The notes: generated by a model not told the origin, from the sequence alone. 12,630 bases of DNA from Candidatus Saccharimonadota bacterium (GCA_004554425.1 SFMI01000069.1:1-12630), one strand, 5' to 3'. Shown: positions 1 to 6,863, numbered from the stretch's first letter. Translations and numbers: made by a program.

Positions 1-574
1 TAAGAGTTTCATGATCCAAAAAATTGATATGAGCACTGACGCTTTGTACACTGTCCACAGAATAGAATAAAGGCTTTATATCGATAGTTTTTTCAAATTG
101 AGGAGCAGCCTTAAGTACAACATTAATCAGAGCATTTTTCATCTGTCCACGCCTAGGTACATCAAAATCGACCTTGAGGCGAGGACAATCAAAGCCTGGA
201 CGCTCTTCGCTCAGAATATAACCTTCTTTATCGACAATAAACCAATGGTTACGGCTATTTTCTGAATATACTAATACCGCAGGCTGACGCTCTTTTATCT
301 TTATAACAACTTGGCCGTTTCTCTCCAGATAAACACTGTTTTCCAAAATGGCCGAATCGATTAGAGGATGAGACCCACAATTTAGCCACACGGCCCAATA
401 AAGCAAGCCGGTTTTATAAGGAGATTCGCGTTCTACCTCCTCGGCACTAAAAAGGGTGTTACCTTCCACACGAACGTGAGCGATCTTAAATACAGGCGAA
501 AGAAGAAATATACCCTGGGCCATACAGAAAAAGATTATCAATAATACTCGCCGCAGCAAATGCATGGAATGCAC
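1..574 (-). CDS. ftsQ: Cell division protein FtsQ/DivIB, 3' end beyond window
   Basis: This gene encodes a bitopic division protein of the FtsQ/DivIB family, which links the septal synthase FtsW and its PBP to the divisome. The 191 visible codons show a short basic N-terminus, a membrane segment at about residues 9-27, then a POTRA-like domain at about 29-97 (FKIAHVRVEGN through VVIKIKERQP). The start of the beta domain follows, with VDKEGYIL at 114-121, as is typical of FtsQ. The start is GTG at 574-572: an in-frame TAG lies two codons upstream, and GAGGAA at 586-581 sits 6 bases before it. An in-frame ATG at 565 is the only nearby alternative and is worse spaced. It lies 114 bases downstream of murC in the same direction. 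The left window edge cuts the gene before its stop, so total length is unknown. The family call rests on topology, POTRA pattern and position after murC; sequence identity in this family is normally low. Confidence 0.88.
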   Translation of the reverse strand, partial: MHSMHLLRRVLLIIFFCMAQGIFLLSPVFKIAHVRVEGNTLFSAEEVERESPYKTGLLYWAVWLNCGSHPLIDSAILENSVYLERNGQVVIKIKERQPAVLVYSENSRNHWFIVDKEGYILSEERPGFDCPRLKVDFDVPRRGQMKNALINVVLKAAPQFEKTIDIKPLFYSVDSVQSVSAHINFLDHETL

Positions 575-580
575 GGTCTA

Positions 581-586
581 TTCCTC
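581..586 (-). promoter_or_regulatory. ftsQ ribosome binding site
   Basis: GAGGAA lies 6 bases upstream of the GTG at 574. It favours GTG over the in-frame ATG at 565, which would be 15 bases away. GGAAT here could pair with ATTCC just after the GTG (5 base pairs, start codon in the loop), but so short a stem may be chance. Confidence 0.6.
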
Positions 587-612
587 GTTATTGTCTAGTA
601 GTCTGGGCCAAA

Positions 613-653
613 GCCGGAACAAAAGAGGACAGCTGCCCTAATGTATAGGCAAC
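613..653. repeat. Intergenic repeat, copy in the murC-ftsQ gap
   Basis: Bases 613-624 (GCCGGAACAAAA on the plus strand) match exactly 2187-2198 in the murG-murC gap. In both copies the word is followed by ATGTA and then GGCAA. In this copy a 16-base segment separates the word from ATGTA and two extra bases precede GGCAA. On the coding strand the word reads TTTTGTTCCGGC and lies just after an inverted repeat in both places. CTAG also occurs a little further downstream in both. Confidence 0.5.
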
Positions 654-661
654 ATGCCCTC
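618..661 (-). terminator. Hairpin with T-run after murC, possible weak terminator
   Basis: On the coding strand GAGGGCA (661-655) can pair with TGTCCTC (631-625), giving 7 base pairs with one G-U and a 23-base loop. TTTTGTT follows directly (624-618). A smaller alternative, AGGGC/GTCCT with a 4-base loop, ends at the same place. The hairpin begins 27 bases after the murC stop. It is short for an efficient terminator and ftsQ follows in the same direction, so partial termination, attenuation or 3'-end protection are equally possible. Confidence 0.3.
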
Positions 662-688
662 AATAAAGCCTTAAAAAGTTAGAGACGC

Positions 689-2116
689 TCAGTTAGCACA
701 AGGCTGAGACGGGGCGGTTAAAAATTCGGCACAGCGGACAGCACATTTATTTATGTCGCCAGCACCTAAGAAGATTACAATATCACCAGCACGACAATTC
801 TTACCGATATAATCCAAAATATCAGCAGCTGTAGGAACATAAACTACATCGTGAGGAGCGCCGAACTTGCGTACACCTTCTACAATGGCTTCCGCACTTA
901 CACCCTCAATAGGTTTTTCACCGGCAGAGTAAACATCAGTCACCAACAGAACATCAGCTTCGCCGAAAATAGTACAATATTCGTCCTGGAAGAATTTAGT
1001 GCGAGTATAACGATGAGGCTGGAAAACAGCGATAACTCGCTTAGCCTCGCCCGTATGAGCAGCTTTTATGGCCGCTTTAATTTTGCTAGGATTGTGAGCA
1101 TAATCGTCTACAATAGTAACACCGTCAAACTCGCCTAAAATTTGGAAGCGGCGTTGTACTCCTCTAAAACCAGCCATATAGCGAGAGATGTCTTCAAACT
1201 TCAAGCCTATTTCTAAACCAATCGCTACTGTGGCTAAAGCATTCTGGATATTATGCAAACCGGGCACACGCAAAATGAGTTCGCCCAACTTCTGACCATT
1301 GCGCACTACAGTGCATCGAGATGCATAATCGGCAAAGCTGACATCTATAGCGTGAATTTCATTATCTTTACCCAAACCGTAAGAAATAACTTTGCGTTTT
1401 ACTCTAGGGATAAGAGAACGAACTCCTTCATGATCACCACACATTACCACGAAGCCATCTTCAGCTACACGGTGAGCGAATTGTAAAAAGAGTTCTTCTA
1501 CGCGCTGACCAGTCTTTTTATGATCATAGCCACAATCGCAATAAGCTTCAGTAGATAAGTTAACATCAGGGTCGATGCTAGTTATCACAGCCGCGTAAGG
1601 AGAAAGATCGACAAAAGAAGCGTCAGATTCATCAGCCTCGGCCACCAGATAACTGCCGTCACCCAATTTGGCATTAGATCCTAAATCGTTCAGCTCACCG
1701 CCTACAACTACTGTTGGATGCAAATTAGCGCTCTCCAACATAGTAGCAATCATAGAAGTAGTGGTAGTTTTACCATGAGTACCGGCTACGGCTATACCTT
1801 TGGTAGGTTTCATAAGCAAGCTAAGCATGTGACCGCGCTGCACGATTAAAATATGGCGTTTTTTAGCTTCCACAACTTCCGGATTGTCGGCTGGCACGGC
1901 AGAAGAGACCACTAAGATATCAGTGTCGGCAGGTACGTTAGCCGCACTATGACCACAAAAAATTTGGGCTCCCAGCTCTTCTAAGCGCTGAGTAATACGT
2001 GAGCTCTTCAAGTCGGAACCAGAAACGCTATGTCCCATCTGTAACAGAATACGAGCGATACCGCTCATACCAATTCCCCCAATACCAACAAAATGGGCAT
2101 GTTTAAAGTCCAACAT
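689..2116 (-). CDS. murC: UDP-N-acetylmuramate--L-alanine ligase MurC
   Basis: MurC is the cytoplasmic ATP-dependent ligase that adds L-alanine to UDP-MurNAc, the first peptide step of peptidoglycan synthesis. The 475-residue protein shows the N-terminal nucleotide fold (VGIGGIGMSG, about 10-19), P-loop GTHGKTTTT (112-120), EADESDASF (160-168), HNIQNALA (288-295) and the C-terminal DDYAHNP (337-343) and HRYTRT. I chose the ATG at 2116: AAAGG lies 7 bases upstream and MLDFKHAHFVGIGG fits the usual family N-terminus. An in-frame ATG at 2140, with GAAGG 10 bases upstream, would add 8 residues and cannot be excluded. The oddity is at 177-199: the expected TN-I-x-x-D-H motif reads TSIDPDVN, with Val185 in place of the metal-binding His, and about ten extra residues follow before a second D-H pair (198-199). 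The reading frame is intact throughout. It lies downstream of murG, and no murB follows. Confidence 0.96.
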   Translation of the reverse strand: MLDFKHAHFVGIGGIGMSGIARILLQMGHSVSGSDLKSSRITQRLEELGAQIFCGHSAANVPADTDILVVSSAVPADNPEVVEAKKRHILIVQRGHMLSLLMKPTKGIAVAGTHGKTTTTSMIATMLESANLHPTVVVGGELNDLGSNAKLGDGSYLVAEADESDASFVDLSPYAAVITSIDPDVNLSTEAYCDCGYDHKKTGQRVEELFLQFAHRVAEDGFVVMCGDHEGVRSLIPRVKRKVISYGLGKDNEIHAIDVSFADYASRCTVVRNGQKLGELILRVPGLHNIQNALATVAIGLEIGLKFEDISRYMAGFRGVQRRFQILGEFDGVTIVDDYAHNPSKIKAAIKAAHTGEAKRVIAVFQPHRYTRTKFFQDEYCTIFGEADVLLVTDVYSAGEKPIEGVSAEAIVEGVRKFGAPHDVVYVPTAADILDYIGKNCRAGDIVIFLGAGDINKCAVRCAEFLTAPSQPCAN

Positions 2117-2150
2117 GACGTTACCTTTCATTCTAATCATAATTTTGCAA

Positions 2151-2187
2151 CCTTCAGTAAACGGTTACTAGGTAATTGGACTGAAGG
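2151..2187 (-). promoter_or_regulatory. Hairpin in murC leader that can mask a ribosome binding site
   Basis: A perfect 8-base inverted repeat, CCTTCAGT (coding strand 2187-2180) and ACTGAAGG (2158-2151), encloses a 21-base loop. A smaller TTAC/GTAA stem can form inside the loop. The downstream arm contains GAAGG, the ribosome binding site for the upstream murC ATG at 2140. If folded, the stem would hide that site and leave the AAAGG and ATG at 2116 free. The pairing is seen directly; the regulatory role is inference. Confidence 0.4.
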
Positions 2188-2207
2188 CCGGAACAAAATG
2201 TAGGCAA
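2187..2207. repeat. Intergenic repeat, copy in the murG-murC gap
   Basis: Bases 2187-2198 repeat exactly the 12-base word at 613-624, followed here directly by TGTAGGCAA. The element overlaps the T-rich tail and the first arm of the hairpin at 2203-2234. It is the shorter copy; the murC-ftsQ copy has 16 extra bases inside. Confidence 0.5.
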
Positions 2208-2234
2208 GCAATTTAAGAAGACAAGTTGCTTGCC
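2190..2234 (-). terminator. Hairpin with T-rich tail after murG
   Basis: GGCAAGCAA (coding strand 2234-2226) and TTGCTTGCC (2211-2203) form a perfect 9-base-pair stem with a 14-base loop, starting 13 bases after the murG stop. TACATTTTGTTCC follows. It is the best stem of this kind in the window and looks like a factor-independent terminator or attenuator, although the T-run is interrupted. Because murC follows in the same direction, partial read-through or a 3'-end stabilising role is likely. I see no convincing promoter between this hairpin and murC. Confidence 0.45.
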
Positions 2235-2247
2235 CCAGCGGACGCTC

Positions 2248-3639
2248 TTAGCGCCCTTTTTTAGATAAAGCTTTAGTTCTATTTTTATAGATAATCTCAA
2301 GAATTTGAGCAATAACAGCCTCGGTAGCACCCTTGTGTCCCAAGGAGGCGGAGGCACGGGCCATTGTTGCTAATTTTTCTTTGTCTTCCAAAAGGGAGAC
2401 TAAGTTGCTAGTCAGCTCAGCTTCAACTTGCTTATCTAAAATTACCTGAGCAGCTCCATTATTTTCTAATATTCTGGCATTCGCTTCCTGATGATTTTCG
2501 GCAGCGTAAGGATAGGGAACCAAAATAGAAGGCAAGCCACGAGCGGTAATTTCTGCCAAAGTAGTAGCTCCGGAGCGGCAAATAATCAAATCAGCAGCAG
2601 CATACAAAGAAGCCATATCTTCAGTATAAGCCAGAGGGCGATAATCTATCTTGTGAGCATTTACTAAGTCGATGCTACGAGCAGTAACTTCTTCAATATG
2701 TTTGGGCCCAGTAAGATGAATTAGGGTAAGTTCACGATCAGCCAAAGTAGGCAAAGCGGCCAAAATAGCATTATTTAAGCTGGATGCTCCCTGACTTCCA
2801 CCCATAGCTACCACACAGCAACGCTCAGCAGGGATTTGCAAAGCCTGTCTAGCCTCGGCCCTTCCCTTAAGCAAGATGGAAGTGCGCACCGGGTTGCCAG
2901 TCAAAACAGCTTTGGAACTTACTGCAGCGCCATAATTGCCTGGTAAAGACAAACATACTTTCTGAGCTAAGTAAGAAATAAACTTAGCCGATTTGCCCAA
3001 GAAAGCGTTTTGCTCCATAAGCAAAATAGGAATATCTAAGCAAGCAGCCGCCAAAGCCACAGGAGCGCAAACGTAGCCACCGGAAGCGACCACAATAGCA
3101 GGCTTAAAAATCGAAAGATGATACAAACTTTCCAAAAAGCCCAGGCCAGTCTTGCCCACAGCCAAAAGTTTATTAAAAATACTGCCACTAAGCCCTTGAG
3201 CATGGATATTTTTGAGATTATAACCCAGCGGCCCTACGATTTCGCGACCTACACCACGGTAAGAGTCGAAGAATAAAGTTTGAACGCCATTCTGTCTGAG
3301 AACCTCAGCCACAGCTAAAGCGGGATATAAATGGCCTCCAGTACCTCCACCAGCAAAAGCTACTTTCAGGGGCTGAGAACCCATAAGAACATTGACCGGA
3401 GACGGCAAAAAAGTGTTCTCACTAGAAAAAGGCAACTGCCCAAGAGCTTGAGCGCTCTTACTTGCTTCAGTTCCTTTTTGCTGCTGGCCCAGCACCTCGG
3501 AAGCTGAGTTGGAAGCTTTACGATTGCCGAAAGCTTTGGCTATAGCTTTGGCCACTTCTGGAGAAATTGCTGTTAAAGGACGAGCGGCAGAACGCTGCTG
3601 CTGTTCATTTTTCATCTGGCTCTGATTATCTTCTGGCAA
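2248..3639 (-). CDS. murG: Lipid II synthase MurG (UDP-GlcNAc transferase) with long N-terminal extension
   Basis: MurG transfers GlcNAc from UDP-GlcNAc to lipid I on the inner membrane face, giving lipid II. The 463-residue reading has the GT-B hallmarks: GGGTGGHLYPA (97-107), SGGYV, LMEQNAFLGK, the mid-protein GGSQGA (280-285), and the donor-side ICRSGATTLAE (353-363) and AENHQEA. The catalytic core begins near residue 90; family members usually start there. The first 80-90 residues are polar, rich in Gln, Ser and Ala, and include one likely amphipathic helix (about 26-40). The start is uncertain. TTG at 3639 has AGGGG 10 bases upstream; ATG at 3615 has no good site; ATG at 3384 would give a family-sized protein but has no visible Shine-Dalgarno. 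An in-frame stop at 3672-3670 limits the upstream end. The gene follows a 264-base gap after ftsW, and murC is 131 bases downstream of it. Confidence 0.95.
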   Translation of the reverse strand: MPEDNQSQMKNEQQQRSAARPLTAISPEVAKAIAKAFGNRKASNSASEVLGQQQKGTEASKSAQALGQLPFSSENTFLPSPVNVLMGSQPLKVAFAGGGTGGHLYPALAVAEVLRQNGVQTLFFDSYRGVGREIVGPLGYNLKNIHAQGLSGSIFNKLLAVGKTGLGFLESLYHLSIFKPAIVVASGGYVCAPVALAAACLDIPILLMEQNAFLGKSAKFISYLAQKVCLSLPGNYGAAVSSKAVLTGNPVRTSILLKGRAEARQALQIPAERCCVVAMGGSQGASSLNNAILAALPTLADRELTLIHLTGPKHIEEVTARSIDLVNAHKIDYRPLAYTEDMASLYAAADLIICRSGATTLAEITARGLPSILVPYPYAAENHQEANARILENNGAAQVILDKQVEAELTSNLVSLLEDKEKLATMARASASLGHKGATEAVIAQILEIIYKNRTKALSKKGR

Positions 3640-3654
3640 AACGACTGCACCCCT

Positions 3655-3710
3655 GGAAAAACTTGCCGCTTACTATTGGTCAAAATAAGTGCGACTTCCT
3701 GGCTAAGCGG
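3655..3710 (-). terminator. Inverted repeat with T-run just before murG
   Basis: CCGCTTA (coding strand 3710-3704) and TAAGCGG (3672-3666) are a perfect 7-base inverted repeat with a 31-base loop. CAAGTTTTTCC follows, ending about 16 bases before the TTG start of murG. The long loop makes the stem weak. It could be a leader element or attenuator of murG, or chance. Confidence 0.22.
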
Positions 3711-3863
3711 GTCCATTTTACAACATTTAAGCAGAACAAATTGGCTCTTAAGCATAAGTCTGTTTTATAATTAGGCATTTAGTTAAAATTATTTTGAGTT
3801 TGCCTGATACCTCAACAAGAGAAAAACTGATGCTGTATACCAAGATGAGTCATTGTAGTGCTA

Positions 3864-3891
3864 ATTGTAATTGCAAATAAGCAGCCGCCAA
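3864..3891 (-). promoter_or_regulatory. Putative sigma-70-type promoter for murG
   Basis: On the coding strand TTGGCG (3891-3886), a 16-base spacer and TACAAT (3869-3864) resemble a housekeeping promoter (4/6 and 5/6 consensus). It would start transcription inside the ftsW-murG gap with a leader of about 220 bases. The match could be chance in AT-rich sequence. Confidence 0.22.
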
Positions 3892-3903
3892 ATCGAGACA
3901 CCT

Positions 3904-5391
3904 TTACTTAGAGTAATCCGTTTCTTTAGGATCATCCTCAGAATTGTCATTATTGGCAGATGCTTCGACAGCAGACGACCAACTGGCCTTAATAGCCGGA
4001 CGAGGCAACTTAGCTTCACTTTTTACGCGAGATACAGCGACAATAGCTTCCCATTCATTGCTATTAACTGGAGTAACGCAAACTTGCTGATCCGAAGAAG
4101 AAATAGTGGCTCCCTCACGCGGAATTTTGCGCTTCTTGGGAGGAATTATGTCTTGCTTAGGATTAGTTTCAACATATCTGGAAATATTCAGCAATATGCC
4201 CATAGAAATTAAGGTAACAATGAGCGAGCTACCACCAGCCGAGACAAATGGCAAAGGTAAACCTTTATTAGGAAGCAAGCCAGTCACTACACCAATATTG
4301 AATAGAGCCTGGCCAGTTACCTGAACGGCAATACCAAAAGCGACCATCGACTTGTAAGGATCTTTGCAATCGGAAGCAATGCGCAAACAACAGCAAATTA
4401 AGCAAACGAATAGAAGCAAAAGACCAAAAGCTCCAGCAAAGCCCAGCTCTTCACAGACAATGGCATAAATAAAGTCGCAGTGCATTTCCGGCAGAAAATC
4501 AAATTTTTGACGCGAAAACGGTATGCCTACTCCCCAAAAGCCACCAGAGCCAATGGCAATAAAAGAGTTTACCGCTTGATATCCGCCCTTTTCTTGATAT
4601 GCAAAAGGATCCAGCCAAGAAGCGATACGAGACACACGGTAAGACTCTTTTAAAAGTAGAGCTACAACTCCCACACAGCCACCTAAAACGGCCATAGTCA
4701 TCAGCTCCAAGGCGGTACCGGCTACAAAAATCATAATTGCCATAGTGGCAACAATAACAATAACTGTACCTAAGTCTTTACCAATTTCAATCAGAGTAAG
4801 AATTAAAACGGTAATAAACATAGCCGGCCAAAGCACTTTAATACTTTCGAAAGCTCCCCTCCACTGCGCTTTTAACCAATCTTTGCTAAAAATAGACAAC
4901 CAGGATTTTTTTTCCTGACTGCCATTTTTGCTTTTGACAGATGCCGCTTGAGTTCGACTGACTTCCATAATTTTTTTGCGCTTGTTAACCAAATACCAAG
5001 CCCAAAGCAAAACTATAGTCAGTTTGGCTAATTCACCAGGTTGAAAACGGAAACCGCCTACACTAATCCAACGGCGCACACCATTTACGGAAGGACTACA
5101 TAAGGCCCAAACCAACAAGATGCCAGTAACGATTATCAACGGCCAAGTGAACTTACTGCGCAACTCGCTAATATCTGGGCCTTTATATATGACAAACATT
5201 AATATTAAGCCAACAATCATGAAAAGAAGTTGACGTACAAAAAAATGGAGCGAGCTATACTCATACTCTGCCGACATGGCTCCCAATCCCAAAGAAGCCG
5301 AAAGCATAATCAAAAGCCCGAAACCGACCAAAGATAAGATAATGGTCAGGATAGCGCCCGTCAGCGGTTTATTAAAATATTCAAATTTCAA
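3904..5391 (-). CDS. ftsW: Septal peptidoglycan glycosyltransferase FtsW (SEDS family)
   Basis: FtsW is the multi-pass SEDS polymerase that joins lipid II into glycan strands at the septum with a partner class B PBP. Family marks in the 495-residue protein are RRWISVGGFRFQPGELAKL (106-124), KDLGT (205-209), the FLPEMHCDFIYAI segment (299-311) with the invariant Asp306, and a C-terminal PFVSAGGSSL (381-390). The start is TTG at 5391: TAA is the preceding in-frame codon, and GGAGG lies 10 bases upstream. Two parts are unusual. The cytoplasmic loop at about 137-187 is basic and some 30-40 residues longer than I expect, and a polar tail follows the last membrane helix (about 408-495), ending in an acidic stretch. 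SpoVE and RodA are close relatives; position between murD and murG favours the division enzyme. It starts 35 bases after murD. Confidence 0.94.
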   Translation of the reverse strand: MKFEYFNKPLTGAILTIILSLVGFGLLIMLSASLGLGAMSAEYEYSSLHFFVRQLLFMIVGLILMFVIYKGPDISELRSKFTWPLIIVTGILLVWALCSPSVNGVRRWISVGGFRFQPGELAKLTIVLLWAWYLVNKRKKIMEVSRTQAASVKSKNGSQEKKSWLSIFSKDWLKAQWRGAFESIKVLWPAMFITVLILTLIEIGKDLGTVIVIVATMAIMIFVAGTALELMTMAVLGGCVGVVALLLKESYRVSRIASWLDPFAYQEKGGYQAVNSFIAIGSGGFWGVGIPFSRQKFDFLPEMHCDFIYAIVCEELGFAGAFGLLLLFVCLICCCLRIASDCKDPYKSMVAFGIAVQVTGQALFNIGVVTGLLPNKGLPLPFVSAGGSSLIVTLISMGILLNISRYVETNPKQDIIPPKKRKIPREGATISSSDQQVCVTPVNSNEWEAIVAVSRVKSEAKLPRPAIKASWSSAVEASANNDNSEDDPKETDYSK

Positions 5392-5401
5392 TTATATGCG
5401 A

Positions 5402-5406
5402 CCTCC
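5402..5406 (-). promoter_or_regulatory. ftsW ribosome binding site
   Basis: GGAGG lies 10 bases before TTG at 5391. With the in-frame TAA at 5394-5392 it fixes a non-ATG start for ftsW. No ATG or GTG nearby would give an intact first membrane helix. Confidence 0.6.
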
Positions 5407-5426
5407 GGCCTTTTTCATCGGGCATC

Positions 5427-6863
5427 CTAGCGGATTTTAAGTGCATACTCGGCAAAAAGCTGGCCCCGCTCTTCAGCGTTGTGGAACATATCGAAGCTGG
5501 AACAAGCCGGAGAGAGAAGTACCGTACCGCCACTTTCTTTCACTTTTTCCCAACCTAAATTGACAGCCTCTTCTAAACTAGCCGCGCGGGAAATAGGCAA
5601 AGTTCCAAATTGCAAAACAGACTTTTCCAACCTATCGGCAGCCTCTCCAATGAGAATCAGATAATCACAGCAATCAATAATAGCTTTCCCTAAAGGAGAA
5701 AAATCGAAACCTTTGTCTTTACCTCCAGCGATCAACACTAGAGGGGCGCTCTTAAAAGCATCAACAGCAGCTATTACCGAGCTGGTATTGGTAGCTTTAG
5801 AGTCGTCAATAAAACGAACTCCCTTGTAATTGCGCACTTCTTCCATGCGATAGTGCAAAGGCTTATGAGCCACAAAAGCGCGGCGAATAGTCTCTTGATC
5901 GACATGAAGAAAACGGGCTACAGCAGTGGCGGTCAAAGCATTGGCTAAATTGTGAGGTCCAGGTAAGCCAGGATATTCATCTTCATTCCATTCAACTACC
6001 GGCTCGGCACAAGATTCATTGCGATACCAAATTAAGCCTTTTTCATACCAAGTACCTTTAGCTACTGGATGATCGACTGAAAAGGTCATAATCTGAGGAC
6101 AAGCCGGAACTTCGGGAGCGGGATAAGTAGGTAACCAAGAGGGCAACTTACCTTCACGCAAAAGTTTGGCCATGCGTTTAGCCTCAGGATCATCATCGCT
6201 GAAAATAGCCAAATCTTTGGGGCCCATACGAGCAAAAAGACGAGCTTTAGCAGCGAAGTATTCTTCTAAATTGGGGTGACGGTCCAAATGATCGGGAGTT
6301 ACATTGGTAAGTACGCCGATATGAGGATGGAATTGATCGACACTTTCTAATTGAAAGCTAGATATTTCCGCTGTAACGAAGCCATCAGGACGAGCTTTAC
6401 CTACTTCAGCTACCAACGGATTGCCGATATTGCCTGCCAATACGGAGCGCTCTCCCAGCATACGATCAATCAAAGTAACAGTAGTAGATTTACCATTGGT
6501 ACCAGTTACGGCAATAAAGGGAGCTGGAGAAATACTCCAAGCAATTTCCACTTCACCCAGCACTTTAACACCCATTGAGAGCGCTTTCTCTATCAGTGGA
6601 CTGTGAATCGAGACGCCAGGGCTGATGACGATAATATCACTTGCTAACACACGCTCAGAATGGCCGCCACATTCATACTCGACAGGAAGCTTGCTTAATG
6701 TTTCAACAGCTGCCCCCAATTGTTCAGCACTTCTAGTATCGCTAACTAAAACATGGGCACCACGCTGACTGAGCACTTCAGCTAAAGCTATGCCACTTTT
6801 GCCCATCCCCAAGACGGCAATATTTTTGCCTTTATAATCGTGAATCATATTGGAATTAGTCAT
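5427..6863 (-). CDS. murD: UDP-N-acetylmuramoyl-L-alanine--D-glutamate ligase MurD
   Basis: MurD adds D-glutamate to UDP-MurNAc-L-Ala in the cytoplasm using ATP. The 478-residue protein has all three Mur ligase domains. There is an N-terminal Rossmann-like fold with VLGMGKSG (17-24). The ATPase domain has GTNGKSTT (121-128), EISSFQLE (166-173), TNVTPDHLDRH (186-196) with the metal His192, and EYFAAKARLF (201-210), in which Lys206 is the probable carbamylated lysine. The C-terminal domain has DDSKATNTSS (353-362), GGKDKGFDF (380-388) and LLSPACSSFDMF (449-460). The start is ATG at 6863, with GGGAGG 6 bases upstream; an in-frame TTG at 6881 would overlap mraY further and lacks a comparable site. 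The ATG shares one base with the mraY TAA stop, indicating translational coupling. Length and motifs are normal for the family. Confidence 0.97.
   Translation of the reverse strand: MTNSNMIHDYKGKNIAVLGMGKSGIALAEVLSQRGAHVLVSDTRSAEQLGAAVETLSKLPVEYECGGHSERVLASDIIVISPGVSIHSPLIEKALSMGVKVLGEVEIAWSISPAPFIAVTGTNGKSTTVTLIDRMLGERSVLAGNIGNPLVAEVGKARPDGFVTAEISSFQLESVDQFHPHIGVLTNVTPDHLDRHPNLEEYFAAKARLFARMGPKDLAIFSDDDPEAKRMAKLLREGKLPSWLPTYPAPEVPACPQIMTFSVDHPVAKGTWYEKGLIWYRNESCAEPVVEWNEDEYPGLPGPHNLANALTATAVARFLHVDQETIRRAFVAHKPLHYRMEEVRNYKGVRFIDDSKATNTSSVIAAVDAFKSAPLVLIAGGKDKGFDFSPLGKAIIDCCDYLILIGEAADRLEKSVLQFGTLPISRAASLEEAVNLGWEKVKESGGTVLLSPACSSFDMFHNAEERGQLFAEYALKIR

Larger units (their letters stand above)
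3640..3903 (-). other. 264-base gap between ftsW and murG
   Basis: This is the largest non-coding stretch of the window. It holds a weak promoter-like pair (3864-3891) and an inverted repeat near the murG end (3666-3710). No RNA gene or conserved protein is recognised. A 34-codon frame (3716-3612) overlaps the murG start region but lacks a ribosome binding site. Confidence 0.5.

Noticed and set aside
572..624. A promoter before ftsQ based on TTGTTC and downstream A/T-rich bases
   Set aside because: The -35 match is 3/6 and there is no acceptable -10 at the right spacing.
2154..2357. A 67-codon minus-strand frame overlapping the murG 3' end and the murG-murC gap
   Set aside because: Most of it is an alternate frame of murG, with low-complexity proline and leucine content and no independent start signal.
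3612..3716. A 34-codon minus-strand frame (MDPLSQEVAL...) whose TGA overlaps the ATG at 3615 as ATGA
   Set aside because: The overlap resembles translational coupling to murG, but no ribosome binding site precedes its ATG, the peptide is not recognised, and such a short frame is expected by chance.
6097..6106. A further partial copy of the intergenic repeat word (AAGCCGGAAC) within murD
   Set aside because: It lies within coding sequence, matches only 10 bases and lacks the flanking blocks and hairpin, so chance is the simplest explanation.
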